Of a DNA stretch of 64,000 nt, positions 33,897-43,800 are shown piece by piece. Under the pieces are notes generated by a model, which was not told the origin of the DNA, made no database searches, and was given only the letters and a program-made list of their open reading frames with translations. The translations under genes and the position numbers were made by a program. Source of the DNA: Persicitalea jodogahamensis (GTDB taxonomy: Bacteria; Bacteroidota; Bacteroidia; Cytophagales; Spirosomataceae); NCBI RefSeq assembly GCF_014651615.1, contig NZ_BMXF01000007.1, positions 124,001 through 188,000 of the forward strand. Reading direction: 5' to 3'. The stretch's first letter is position 1. Every line of letters begins with the position of its first letter.

Positions 33897-35012
33897 TCAA
33901 AGTACCTCCACCGCCCTGGTGTCGTAAAGGCGGATGTCGCTGAAAATATCCGTCCAGGCAATGTCGTCCACAAAACCATCCGGTAGTAGTTTTTGCAATA
34001 AACCGAATGTGCCGACCATCGACAAAATCCGGTGTGGGTGCTGATCGCGCCAGCCGCTTTGCGGGTCATGCCAGTAGTTCACCACCAGGTCGGCGTAGCG
34101 GTGTACGGCCTGACCGATGGCCTCCTTCCGGTAGCCGGGGACCAGCGTACCCATGTAATGCAGCGCGTAGAGAGCGTCCAGTTCCAGGTAGTGCATCACG
34201 TGCTGCCGGGTCACTTTCGGGTCGGGCCGGTCCAGCCAGCGGCCATTGGGCAGTTGAAGGGCCAGTACGCTATCGATCACCCGCTCGGGGTACGGGAACG
34301 GGCGGTCGTGGTGCTGGTACATGGGCAGAATGTGGACGCTGCCGCCCAATGGCTGATGGCGATCGGTGTAGCGCATATCTTTTCGCCACCAGCCCGTTTT
34401 CTCGTCCAGATTGTCGTTCAGCCAGGCGAAAACCGTTTCCCGCCAAGCGTCGGTACAGGCGGAACTCAGACTGTAACAGTGAATGCCGCCCCAAAACAAG
34501 TGTGAGGCCGACCATTGCTTGGCCCAGTCGATCTGCTCTAGCCAGGGTACCACTTCCCTCACCGTATCGAAGGGTTTGTACAAACGTACTGGAAAGCGCT
34601 GCCTGCCGCCCAACACGCCCAACGCGCCGATGACCATGCCATTGGCGTGAAGTCTGGAGTGTCCGAAGCGCTCGGTATAACTTCCATCTTCGGCTACCTG
34701 ATAGCTGTTGATGTGGTGTATCCACTGCTGCTTTTGCAGATCGGTGAGCGTGTCGGTCAGGCTTTCGCCCATGATGTGCCGGGCGATTGCCACGTCGCAG
34801 GAAGCGTAGAGATCCGTCTCCTGCGGGGAGACAGTGCCGTACACGCCGTAAGGTCTGGCCGGGGAAAGCAGCGACGCAAAATACTCATTTATCCGCTCCC
34901 GGACATCGCGCAGGTCAATGGTAGCGGAGCGGACGGGAAATTTGGGCAGTACGGCCACGAAGGGTAGCAGACTACCCTGACCAATCCATTGTAAAGCTTT
35001 TCGTCGGTGCAT
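33897..35012 (-). CDS. secreted helical-toroid protein of unknown function
   Basis: About 371 residues from the ATG at 35012; a GTG at 35018 is possible. The leader HRRKALQWIGQGSLLPFVAV is Tat-like. Repeated motifs such as LPNGRWLDRPDP, TGWWRKDMRY, YALHYMGTLVP and WHDPQSGWRDQHPH suggest a terpenoid-cyclase/(alpha/alpha)6-toroid fold. I do not recognise a defined enzyme family. It lies at the end of the second half of PUL2 and is divergent from the sugar-isomerase-like gene at 35118. It could be a lyase or hydrolase of the PUL; this is inferred only from fold and neighbours. Confidence 0.55.
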   Translation of the reverse strand: MHRRKALQWIGQGSLLPFVAVLPKFPVRSATIDLRDVRERINEYFASLLSPARPYGVYGTVSPQETDLYASCDVAIARHIMGESLTDTLTDLQKQQWIHHINSYQVAEDGSYTERFGHSRLHANGMVIGALGVLGGRQRFPVRLYKPFDTVREVVPWLEQIDWAKQWSASHLFWGGIHCYSLSSACTDAWRETVFAWLNDNLDEKTGWWRKDMRYTDRHQPLGGSVHILPMYQHHDRPFPYPERVIDSVLALQLPNGRWLDRPDPKVTRQHVMHYLELDALYALHYMGTLVPGYRKEAIGQAVHRYADLVVNYWHDPQSGWRDQHPHRILSMVGTFGLLQKLLPDGFVDDIAWTDIFSDIRLYDTRAVEVL

Positions 35013-35117
35013 GGTCACTTGTTCAGAACTTTAAGCCGGGATGACTATTTTTACTATCATTGCGTTCCTTTTCGCTTTGTATATTGTACACAAACAAACA
35101 CGGTAAATCGTAAAACT

Positions 35118-35984
35118 ATGAAAAGAAGACAATTCTTGAATAAAGGAGCCGCAGGCCTGGCCTCGGTGGGTTTGTTGGCTCATCTGCCCCAGTCGCTTTC
35201 CGCTATGGCCGGGCGCAAGGCCGTCAGGATGCCCATCGGCTTTCAGTCTTTTGTGGTTAAGAAAGAGATCGCCGAAAACCTGGAAGGTACTTTGAAACGG
35301 CTGCAGGGCTACGGCTACGAGCAAGTGGAAATGTGTTCCCCTTCGGGCTACGTCAAGTACGGCTTCGAGCCGCTGGCCAAGTACTCCGGCCAGGAGTTGA
35401 AGCGGATCATCGCCGACTCGGGACTCGATTGCGTCAGTTGTCATTTTACGATGGAGGAAATGAAAAACAACCTGGACGACCGCATCGACTTCGCCCAACA
35501 AATGGGCCTGCGGCATATGGTATTTTCGGGTGGCCTGTCCACCGATAAGGCGGACGAACTTAAATCGCGTTGCGAGACGGTGAACCAGATCGGCGAAAAA
35601 ATCAAAAAAGCCGGGATGGTCACGGGCTACCATAATCACAATTCCGAGTTCGATATGAAGATCGACGGCGCGCCCGTGTATGACATGATTTTGAAAGAAC
35701 TCGACCCCGATCTGGTGAAAATGCAGTTTCAGACCGCTGCCATCCGGTCGGGTTACAAAGCCGCCGACTACTTCAAGAAGTACCCCGGCCGGTTCATCTC
35801 GGCGCATTTGCAGGATTACTCCCCGCAAGACAATACCAAAGAAGTCGTGCTGGGTCAGGGAATTTCGGACTGGAGGGAGTTCTTCGCCGCGGGCAAAAAG
35901 GCCGGGCTGCAACTCGTCTTCGTCGAAATGGAATCCAACCCCGGTACCCTGAAAAACAGCGTCACCTATTTGAAGAATCTTTGA
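35118..35984 (+). CDS. exported sugar phosphate isomerase/epimerase-like TIM-barrel protein
   Basis: About 288 residues from ATG 35118, which starts a Tat leader (MKRRQFLNKGAAGLASVGLL). The mature part is a xylose-isomerase-like (AP-endonuclease-2) TIM barrel with MPIGFQSFVVKKE, CVSCHFTMEEM, VTGYHNHNSEF, FISAHLQDYS and VFVEMESN at the metal-binding strand ends. Such exported proteins are frequent beside oxidoreductases in Bacteroidota PULs and act on sugars or inositols, with metal-dependent isomerase or epimerase chemistry. It is the only plus-strand gene within PUL2 and converges on the DUF5060 gene. A 105-base divergent region separates it from the gene at 35012. Confidence 0.82.
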   Translation: MKRRQFLNKGAAGLASVGLLAHLPQSLSAMAGRKAVRMPIGFQSFVVKKEIAENLEGTLKRLQGYGYEQVEMCSPSGYVKYGFEPLAKYSGQELKRIIADSGLDCVSCHFTMEEMKNNLDDRIDFAQQMGLRHMVFSGGLSTDKADELKSRCETVNQIGEKIKKAGMVTGYHNHNSEFDMKIDGAPVYDMILKELDPDLVKMQFQTAAIRSGYKAADYFKKYPGRFISAHLQDYSPQDNTKEVVLGQGISDWREFFAAGKKAGLQLVFVEMESNPGTLKNSVTYLKNL

Positions 35985-36002
35985 CGGCATAGCCTACGAA
36001 TA

Positions 36003-37838
36003 TTAGTTTGTCACTTCGAGCAGGACCACCCAGTCCTGCTCGTTGTTTTTTCCGGGCGGCAGTCCCAAATCGACCAGGCTACCGCCCTGCACGGTCGCGA
36101 CGGAACCCGACTGCAAGGCTCCACCGGACAGGGGATCGTACCAGCGGACGTTGAATTCGCCACCGCTTTCCCGCAAATCGACACGGCGGGTTTTTGCTTT
36201 GGGAAAGTACAGGGCGTAGGTTTCACCCGGCTTACGCAGACAGAAGGCTCCGTCGGCCACGGCCAGCCCGTGGTTGGGGCGCATCTCCCAGTAAGGAAGC
36301 TGGTTTCTGAAAAAGTCGAGGGCGTAGCGGGTCAGATCCCACAGGCGCTCGCGCGATCGCCAGTCTTCCAGTGTGAGGTCATTGCCCTGCGTGAAAGCCC
36401 CAAAGTACCATTCGATTCCGGAAGCGCCGGAGAGCAAAGTGCCCCACAGCACATCGCCGCGCAGCGTTTCGTGGTCCGGGTCCTCGGCGTCAGATCTGGC
36501 GCCGACGTCCCACTTACCGATTTCGTCCATTGTCACCAGCCACGGGTGGCCCGCCCGCCGGGAACGATCCTTCCAGGTCAGCACGGTCTGCACCGCTTCC
36601 GTCCGCTCGGCCACCTGCAGTGCCACACCGTCGAGATCGGCGAAACCCAGCAGCGAATCCAGAATCACTTTCCTCACAGATTCCGTCGGCAGGGTGTGCA
36701 CGGTCACCGGGTGGCGGTAAGGGTCAATTTTTTTGATAAAACTGGCCATAGCCTTGCGTTGGGCGTCGTTCTGACCGACGGGCGAAAAATGAACCGGACC
36801 GTTTTCCTCGCCCAGGTTCCAGTTGAGGGCCGGGTGGTGGCCGAAGCGGGCCACCATTTCCCGGAGGTAGAGCTGCCGCATTGGTCCGAGACTCCCGCTG
36901 TCGAGCAGGGTTTCGTTCTCGGTTTCCTGCAAAACGATCTGCATGAACACCCCCCGCGACTGCATATGTTGAAAAACCACCTCCCATTGCGCCAACTTGC
37001 TGACGTCGAAACGGGTGAAATCGACGGGACTGCGGAAGGGCCAGACATCCTTGCCGTCGCCGCCAATGTTCATCGTCAGGAAGTACATGGCGTTCATACC
37101 CTTTGAGGCCAGGTAGTTTATGCCCCCGATTAGCCCCTTGCCTTTGCCACCCTTCCAGGTCGGATCACCGCTTTTCCAATCGCCCAGATGGGGGGCGTAA
37201 ACGTGGATGGCCGTGGGGGCCGGAGTATCCTTTTCCTTATTGACCCCCACCATGCGGTAGGTATCGTCAAAGTCCGCATAGGCCAGCAGGTTTTCCGGGC
37301 TGTTCGCCCCGCTTTTCAGCCAGTACTTACCCGATTTACCAAACCTGAAATAGCCGTTGGAGGCGACCAGACGCCCGCGGGTCATGAAGTCGCTCCCGCT
37401 GCTGTCGGCGGCTACAACCCGGAAAGTACCCGTGGCCATCTCGATCGCCACCGCCTCTCCGGCCTCCGCCGAGTCGGCGAATGCGATGCGGTCGCCGCGT
37501 TCCATGCGGGCGGAGTACTCCCACGCCCCCTCCCGGTCGGGGGTGAAATGGACGCGCCACACGTTGCCACTGTCGGCGCTGGTGTTGGCGGCGTCGCCAT
37601 CGGCGGCGTAGAAGCCCCGTACTACATAATTTGTGTCCTCGTGCTTGAAATCCACCAGAAGGCGGTAGTTCAGAAACGGGTTGTCAGCAGCGGTTTCCGA
37701 GGTTGCGGTGCCGCGAAAATCGAGGGTTACCGTTTGCCATTTCGGGTACTCGGCCGGGCGGTCTTCCTCCAAGGTTTTACAGGAAAACAGCAGAGAAAGA
37801 CTCAGGGCAAAAGTGAACAGGGGAGAAGCGATTTTCAT
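36003..37838 (-). CDS. DUF5060/DUF4038-type lipoprotein glycosidase
   Basis: 611 residues. The leader ends in LLFSCKT (lipobox Cys ~20), so the enzyme is membrane-anchored. Residues ~30-145 form the DUF5060 beta-sandwich (VTLDFRGTA, VRGFYAADGD, WRVHFTPDREGAWEYSA). A TIM barrel follows, with YFRFGKSGKYWLKSG, WNLGEENGP (probable acid/base Glu) and LVTMDEIGKWD (probable nucleophile region), a layout seen in DUF4038 proteins, some of which are apiosidases or other exo-glycosidases. The last ~90 residues are a collagen-binding-like beta domain (YALYFPKAKTRRVDL). It is downstream of the Gfo/Idh gene in PUL2. The sugar cleaved is unknown. Confidence 0.75.
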   Translation of the reverse strand: MKIASPLFTFALSLSLLFSCKTLEEDRPAEYPKWQTVTLDFRGTATSETAADNPFLNYRLLVDFKHEDTNYVVRGFYAADGDAANTSADSGNVWRVHFTPDREGAWEYSARMERGDRIAFADSAEAGEAVAIEMATGTFRVVAADSSGSDFMTRGRLVASNGYFRFGKSGKYWLKSGANSPENLLAYADFDDTYRMVGVNKEKDTPAPTAIHVYAPHLGDWKSGDPTWKGGKGKGLIGGINYLASKGMNAMYFLTMNIGGDGKDVWPFRSPVDFTRFDVSKLAQWEVVFQHMQSRGVFMQIVLQETENETLLDSGSLGPMRQLYLREMVARFGHHPALNWNLGEENGPVHFSPVGQNDAQRKAMASFIKKIDPYRHPVTVHTLPTESVRKVILDSLLGFADLDGVALQVAERTEAVQTVLTWKDRSRRAGHPWLVTMDEIGKWDVGARSDAEDPDHETLRGDVLWGTLLSGASGIEWYFGAFTQGNDLTLEDWRSRERLWDLTRYALDFFRNQLPYWEMRPNHGLAVADGAFCLRKPGETYALYFPKAKTRRVDLRESGGEFNVRWYDPLSGGALQSGSVATVQGGSLVDLGLPPGKNNEQDWVVLLEVTN

Positions 37839-37864
37839 GGGATGGGGGTAGTTTCTGTCAAAAG

Positions 37865-39274
37865 TCAGACGATTTTCATTTTCTCAGGATCCCACCGCAC
37901 GGGCTTTTCCTCGTAGTAGCTGTGGTTGGCTAGCAGGGCCGCTCCGGCCGCCCTCAGCCCAAATATCGGGTCTTCGACGATCTTCCGCTCGCCGCGAATG
38001 GCCCGAAAAAAATTGGCGGTGTGGTCGTAGTTGCCGCCGCGGTACCCGGCGGGGGCTTCCCACACGGTGTTTCCGGTCGCCAGCGTCGACGCGCGGGGAT
38101 TCTCTATTTTAGCGGCGTATTCTGCCAAGATTTTCTTTTGGGTGGCTTCGGTGAAGGCACCCAGCGCGTAGGGCGTCGGCATCAGGCTCAACTTCGTACG
38201 GTTCAGGACGACGCCCGTCTGGCTCACTTCCATATCGCCCTCGGTGCCGATGAGCCGAAAACCGCCCTGGCCGCCGCTACCGGCGATGAAGTTGATGCGA
38301 AAGGCCGCGTTGAAGGCCGCGTGGGTGTCGGTTTTGGGAAAATCATAGAGCGTAATGCTGACGTCCGGGACATCCCGACCGTCCTTCCAGTAGCGCAACC
38401 CACCCGTGGCCTGGGCGCGGTTGGGACCGTGGGAGCTGAGGATGTAGTTGAGACTCGAAAAGGCGTGGACGAAAAGATCGCCCGCCACGCCCGTGCCGTA
38501 GTCGCGGTAGTTGCGCCAGCGGAAAAACCGGGTGTTGTCGTAGGGTACTTTGGGGGCGTTACCCAGGAAGGCGTCGAAGTCCACCGTCTGTGGGTTGGCG
38601 TCGGGCGGGATGGGGTACTGCCAGGCTCCCTCGGCGGTGTAGCGGTCACTGAAAAAATCGAACAGAACGATCTCGCCGATGGCCCCTTCTTCGTAGAGCT
38701 GTTTGGCCTTTTCGTTGCCCAGCGAGGAAAGGCCCTGACTGCCGATCTGGCACAACTTTCCGCTGGATTTTTGGGTGGAGATGATCGCCTGCCCTTCCTC
38801 CCACTTTTGCACCATCGGCTTTTCGCCGTACACATGCTTGCCCGCTTTCAGGGCCTCCACAAACATGGTTTTGTGCCAATGGTCGGGCGTGGCGATGAAC
38901 ACAGCGTCGATGTCCCGGCGGGCCAACAGTTCGCGGTAATCTTTGGTCAGGAAAAGGTCGTTGCCCCACAACTCCCTGGCGCGGTCCAGTCGGCCGTCGT
39001 AGAGGTCGCAGACCGCGACCAGCTTCACGCCCGGTACTTCCAGCGAAAATTTCATGTCCAGCACGCCCCGGATGCCGCAGCCGATCAGGCCGATGTTGAT
39101 CTGGTCGTTTGCGGTGTAGGTGTAGGGGCGGTCGTCGTAGTTTTGGTTGCCGAGCAGTAGCTTTTGTTGATAAGCAGAGGCGAGTACCGCTGGGGCGGCC
39201 GTCAGCGCCGCCGAGCCCGCGGCGAGGCCTCTCAAAAAAAGCCTTCTGGTTTTATTACTTTTGAATGGTTTCAT
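37865..39274 (-). CDS. exported Gfo/Idh/MocA-family oxidoreductase
   Basis: 469 residues from ATG 39274, chosen because it begins a Tat leader (NKTRRLFLRGLAAGSAALTA). The Rossmann nucleotide-binding site is INIGLIGCGIRGVLDM, the EKP motif is YGEKPMVQKW, and a long C-terminal substrate domain follows. DAVFIATPDHWHKTM is typical of the exported group found in Bacteroidota PULs. Members use tightly bound NAD(P) and include glycosidases of the GH109 type and sugar 3-dehydrogenases. It lies between susD and the DUF5060 gene. It may oxidise or cleave a sugar released in the periplasm. Confidence 0.88.
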   Translation of the reverse strand: MKPFKSNKTRRLFLRGLAAGSAALTAAPAVLASAYQQKLLLGNQNYDDRPYTYTANDQINIGLIGCGIRGVLDMKFSLEVPGVKLVAVCDLYDGRLDRARELWGNDLFLTKDYRELLARRDIDAVFIATPDHWHKTMFVEALKAGKHVYGEKPMVQKWEEGQAIISTQKSSGKLCQIGSQGLSSLGNEKAKQLYEEGAIGEIVLFDFFSDRYTAEGAWQYPIPPDANPQTVDFDAFLGNAPKVPYDNTRFFRWRNYRDYGTGVAGDLFVHAFSSLNYILSSHGPNRAQATGGLRYWKDGRDVPDVSITLYDFPKTDTHAAFNAAFRINFIAGSGGQGGFRLIGTEGDMEVSQTGVVLNRTKLSLMPTPYALGAFTEATQKKILAEYAAKIENPRASTLATGNTVWEAPAGYRGGNYDHTANFFRAIRGERKIVEDPIFGLRAAGAALLANHSYYEEKPVRWDPEKMKIV

Positions 39275-39374
39275 AGTTTTTGGTGATAAAATTTGCTGTC
39301 GTACCCAAATCAAAAGTTGGGGACTACCTACTTTCGGTAGTCCTCAACTCTTCTTCGGAATTAAAACACCCCGC

Positions 39375-40877
39375 TCAATTCAAAGCCGGATTTCGCGTCA
39401 GCTCCGCGCGCGGCAATGTGAGAACCAGCGACGGGTCGCCGTAGGGTATCGCGCTCACGCCGGCCCGGTCGCCGGGCGGGATGGGCATCTGCATGGCTTG
39501 GAGGTAGAACAAGCGACGGCCTTCGAATCCCATTTCCTTGATCCACTCAGCCGACACGTCGGCTTCGGTAGCGGTGGCCAGGGTGGGTAGTCCCGCGCGG
39601 GTGCGGGTCACGTTCAGGTCTTTGGCGGCTCCGGCGGCATCGCCGTTGCCTTGGCGGATGGCGGCCCGCATCAGGTACAGCTCGGGCGAGCGGAAGAAGA
39701 CGAAGTTGGCGGTCGGGTTGGTGAACTTGCTCGACCATACGTTGTACTCGTCGGCGTCCTCGGCGCGGAAGGCGGGGTCTTTCCCGTTTTCGTAGCGGCG
39801 GTGCCAGTCAGTGTAGCGTTTGTCGAGTTTGGCTACCGCCGGGTCGTTCCAGCCGATTTGGTTCAGGACGGCCTTGCTCATGGCAAAGCCCCGGTTGCGG
39901 TTGCCGCCCGTGAAGTTGCTGAAATGCCGCTCGAAACGCGGCGCGCGCCAGCCGTTGCGAAAGTAGTAGGCCCCGTACCAAACGGTTTCCGAAGCCTTTT
40001 GCCCCAGCCCGCTCTTCAGGAAAATCTGCTTCAGATCACTGCCCTGCAATAAGGGGAAGCGGCCCGAATCGATGATGGCGTTGATCTGCTCCACGGCCCC
40101 CCCGTCGCCGCCCTGTCCGGCGGTCCAGAACTTCTTGCCCATCAGGAAATACACCTTCGCCAGCAGAAAGCGCGCGGCGTCCTGTTTGGCCCGGTCCTGG
40201 TAGTCCTCGGGATGCTTGCTCGCGTCGTACTCGGCGGGCAGCAGCTTGATAGCATTTTTGAGGTCGGAGACAATCTGGTCGTACACCTGCTGATTGGTGG
40301 CCCGGCTCTTGAAGTCCGTCGGGGCCTTCGATGGCTTGGTTTGCAGGATGATGCTCGGCGCGGTAGGGGCCGAGCTGTAAGGCGGCGCGTAGGTGGTCGC
40401 GAGCAGGTAGTGGGCAAAGGCCCGCAGGAAGTAGCTCTCGCCCTGAATGCGCGGCACCCACGATTCCAAGCCGTCCTTAGGCGGTTCGTTTTCGTCGTAG
40501 AATTCCAGCACCGTGTTGACGTTGAACAGCAGCGATTGCGCGCCCGACCAGGGCCACTCGACGATTCGAATGTCGTTGACCTCGGGCTGCCGGAGGTAGA
40601 GCGGGAGCAGGTTGTTATTGCCGCTGACCACGTTGGAGTATTCTTTCATTTCAACCAGGTCGGAGGCAATCGTCTGGTAGAGCAGCAGGTCGACCGGCCC
40701 GTATTCGCCGGGCGATTTTAGGTTGAAATATGCCCCGCGCACTAAGTCGTCCAACGTGGTATTGGCGGTAAATTCATCCTGGGCCAGACCGATCTCCGGC
40801 TTGGCACCTTCCAGGAACTTGTCGCCGTCACAGCCTGCAAGCAGGCACAGGCAGAGGATGCAAACTATATTTTTCAT
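39375..40877 (-). CDS. SusD/RagB-family nutrient-binding lipoprotein (PUL2)
   Basis: 500 residues. Lipoprotein leader with LLAGCDGD (Cys ~16) and FLEGAKPEIG after it. TPR-like helices with the usual landmarks: SYFLRAFAHYLLATTYA, AARFLLAKVYFLMGKKFW, VFFRSPELYLMRAAIRQGNG, LNVTRTRAGLP. It ends in LPRAELTRNPALN, a normal SusD terminus. It works as the substrate lid of the SusC porin, whose stop codon is 20 bases upstream. It is the first gene after susC in the PUL2 transcript. Confidence 0.93.
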   Translation of the reverse strand: MKNIVCILCLCLLAGCDGDKFLEGAKPEIGLAQDEFTANTTLDDLVRGAYFNLKSPGEYGPVDLLLYQTIASDLVEMKEYSNVVSGNNNLLPLYLRQPEVNDIRIVEWPWSGAQSLLFNVNTVLEFYDENEPPKDGLESWVPRIQGESYFLRAFAHYLLATTYAPPYSSAPTAPSIILQTKPSKAPTDFKSRATNQQVYDQIVSDLKNAIKLLPAEYDASKHPEDYQDRAKQDAARFLLAKVYFLMGKKFWTAGQGGDGGAVEQINAIIDSGRFPLLQGSDLKQIFLKSGLGQKASETVWYGAYYFRNGWRAPRFERHFSNFTGGNRNRGFAMSKAVLNQIGWNDPAVAKLDKRYTDWHRRYENGKDPAFRAEDADEYNVWSSKFTNPTANFVFFRSPELYLMRAAIRQGNGDAAGAAKDLNVTRTRAGLPTLATATEADVSAEWIKEMGFEGRRLFYLQAMQMPIPPGDRAGVSAIPYGDPSLVLTLPRAELTRNPALN

Positions 40878-40896
40878 GATACGATATGTTTAAGGA

Positions 40897-43800
40897 TTAG
40901 AGATTGATATTCACGCCAGCCGAGGCGGTGAATACTTGCCATAAGGGTACGCCGCCAATCACACCCTGGCCGATATTGCGTTCCGTAGGTCCCCCGTTGT
41001 TGAGTACCTCAGGATCCACTACGCTGAATTTCGAGAAGGTGGCCACATTGTTGAGGTTGACGAACACGTTGGCTCCTTTCATAAAATTCTTTTTGAAAAG
41101 ACCGTTGGGGAGTGCATAAGACAGGTTGACCGTCCGCAAACGCATGAAGTCGCCCTTGTGCAGGTTCTGCGTGCTGCGATCGGAAAGGCTCTGCGCGGGC
41201 TTACTGGGATCGAGCGGCTGGTTTTCCCGATTGTTCCAGGTGAGGACGGGATACGGGGCGTCCGTGTTTTGGGGCGTCCAGGTGTTGCCCACCAGGTCTT
41301 TGCGCAGGTTGTTATTGCCATTGCCCACGCGCCGCAGCCCGATGTTGTCGTAAACGTAGTTGCCTCCTTGAAAAGTGAACAGCACATTGAGCGATAAACC
41401 TTTGTAAGAAAAGGTATTGTTGAACCCGCCGTAAAAAGTAGGCAGACCGGTTTTGCCGTACTGGATCACACTGTTGACATTCTGCGAGTTGCCGGTATTG
41501 CGCACGTCGTTTCCGGTGAAGACGTATTCTTGTTGGGCCGCCTTTTCCCGGTCGATCTCCCGCACCAGCACGTTGCCGCTGTCGTCGTAGCCGGCAAACT
41601 CAGGCAGGTAGAATAAGCCCAGCGGCTGTCCTTCCTGCACGGTGGTCAGCCCGTTGAACGAAAGCTGCAGCGGGTCGCCGTCGAAACCGGCGAACAGTTC
41701 CAGCACCTTGTTCTTGTTGGTCGTGAAGTTGAAGGCACTCGACCAGCGGAAGCTTCCGGCGGTCACGTTGACCGAGTTGATTTCCAGCTCGATGCCCTGA
41801 TTCTGCATCGACCCCACGTTGTCCAGGGCGGTGGTGTTGATCGTGTTAGTGCCGTACACGCCGATGGACGGGGCCACCGGAAAGTCGAGCAGCAGGTTGG
41901 TCGTCTTGGTGTAGTAATAGCCGATTGAGCCGTTGATGCGGTCGTTGAACAGCCCGAACTGCAGGGCGGCGTCGTAGGTGTTGGAGCGCTCCCACTGGAT
42001 CGTCCGCGAACCCAATCGGCCCAGGATGATGGCCCCCGAACGGTTGGGGTAGTTGGGCCAGTTGAAGTACTGGTTGAAATACAGGAAGGGGTCGATGTTG
42101 GCATTGCCCGTGATGCCCCAGCCGCCCCGCAATTTGAGGAAACTCAGGGGCGTATCTTTCCTGAAGAAGGGTTCGTCAGAAATTACCCACCCACCGGAAA
42201 GCGACGGGAACCAGCTGAAACGATCCTCGGGCGTAAACTTGGAGCTACCATCGCGGCGGATGGAACCCTGCAGCAGGTAGCGGTCGCGGAAGGAGTAGTT
42301 GACCCGGCCAAACTGTGAGAAGAACCGCACCTGTGGGTGCAGATTATGGGTGATTTCGAGAAGCTGTTCTGGATTTCTGACGAATGCGCCCACTTCACTG
42401 GGATTGCGCACCGAGGCGGCGTCCTCCCAGTCGTTCTGCCAGGTCTCGCGGTCACTGTGGATCAGCTCGATGCCCGCGAGGGCATTCAGGCGGTGGTCGG
42501 TGCCGAACTCGGTTTTGTAGGAAGCCGTACCCACGGTATTGAAAGTCCAGGAGCGGCGGTCATACCAGGTAAAGCGCGGCACGCCGTCATCATAGATATA
42601 GTCGAGCTGGAAACGGTTGTCCAGGCCGGTGTCTTCGGGCCGGAACTCCTGCGCCCGCAGACGGCCGCTGACCCAGTTTTGGTCGTTGTTGACGGTGTAG
42701 TTGACCCCGCCCTCGGCGCGCAGCACGAATCCTTTCAGCGGCGTGAGTTCGGCAAATAGACTAGCCAGTTGGTTGGATTCCGTCACGTCGCGCTTACTGT
42801 TGGTGCGGTCGGCCGAGTAGGTAATGTTATTGAGCGAGAGCGGGTCGAACGCATCACCGTTGGCCCAGCGCTCGGGTAGAATGGGCAGCGCATTGTCGTA
42901 CAGATTGCCAAAGGTAGGCCACGCGCCCCAATTGATGTTTCGGTCAGTGGGGGTCACCGCAGGGCTGATCGTGGCGCGGGGCTGCTCGTCTTCGAAGCTG
43001 TAGGTGTAGCGCACGCCCAGTTTCAGGTACTTGGCCGCCTGAAAATCCAGGTTGACCCGACCCGTGTAGCGCTGGAAGCGGGTATTGATGAAGTTGCCCG
43101 TCTGGTCGCGGTACTGGCCCGAGATGAAGTAGCTGGCCTTCTCGGTGCCGTTGGAAGCAGAAAAGCCGTACTGGCTGAAATGGCCGTTCTGCTTCACCTT
43201 GTTCACCCAGTCGGTGTTGGTTTTGTCGTAGATGTTCTCACTGACAAAACGGCCCGTCTGCCGCTGGTCGAACAGATCCTGCTCCTTGCGGAAGGGATCG
43301 GTCAGGCCGCTGTTGGTGCGGGCCTGGCCCACCAGGGTGCGCCACTCGTCGGCATCGGCCAGTTCCAGTTCGTTGATCGGCGTGGTGTAGCCCACGTTGT
43401 AGCTCAGGTTGAACTGCGCCTTGCCCTGCTTGCCCGTTTTGGTGGTAATCAGTACCACCCCGTTGGCCCCCCGTGACCCGTAAATGGACGTGGCCGAAGC
43501 ATCTTTCAGAACCGACACACTCTCGATATCGTTGGGGTTGAGGTAGGTCAGCGGACTGGTGCCGCCGCTGGCAACGGGGAGTCCGTCCACGATGAACAGC
43601 GGCTCGGTACCCGTCGTGATCGAGCCGACACCCCGAATCAGGATGCGGGCCGGCGCGTTGGGTTCGCCGCTGGGCGATACCATTTGCAGTCCGGGCACGG
43701 CCCCCTGCAGGGCCTGGGTAAAGCTGGCCGTGGGTACTTTTTCGATTTGCTTGGCGTCCACGGTCGAGATCGCGCTCACCAGGTCGCGCTTTTGCTGCGT

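Noticed and set aside
38021-39160. 379-residue plus-strand frame opposite the Gfo/Idh/MocA gene
   Set aside because: Antisense shadow; the minus strand has the Rossmann motif and EKP motif.
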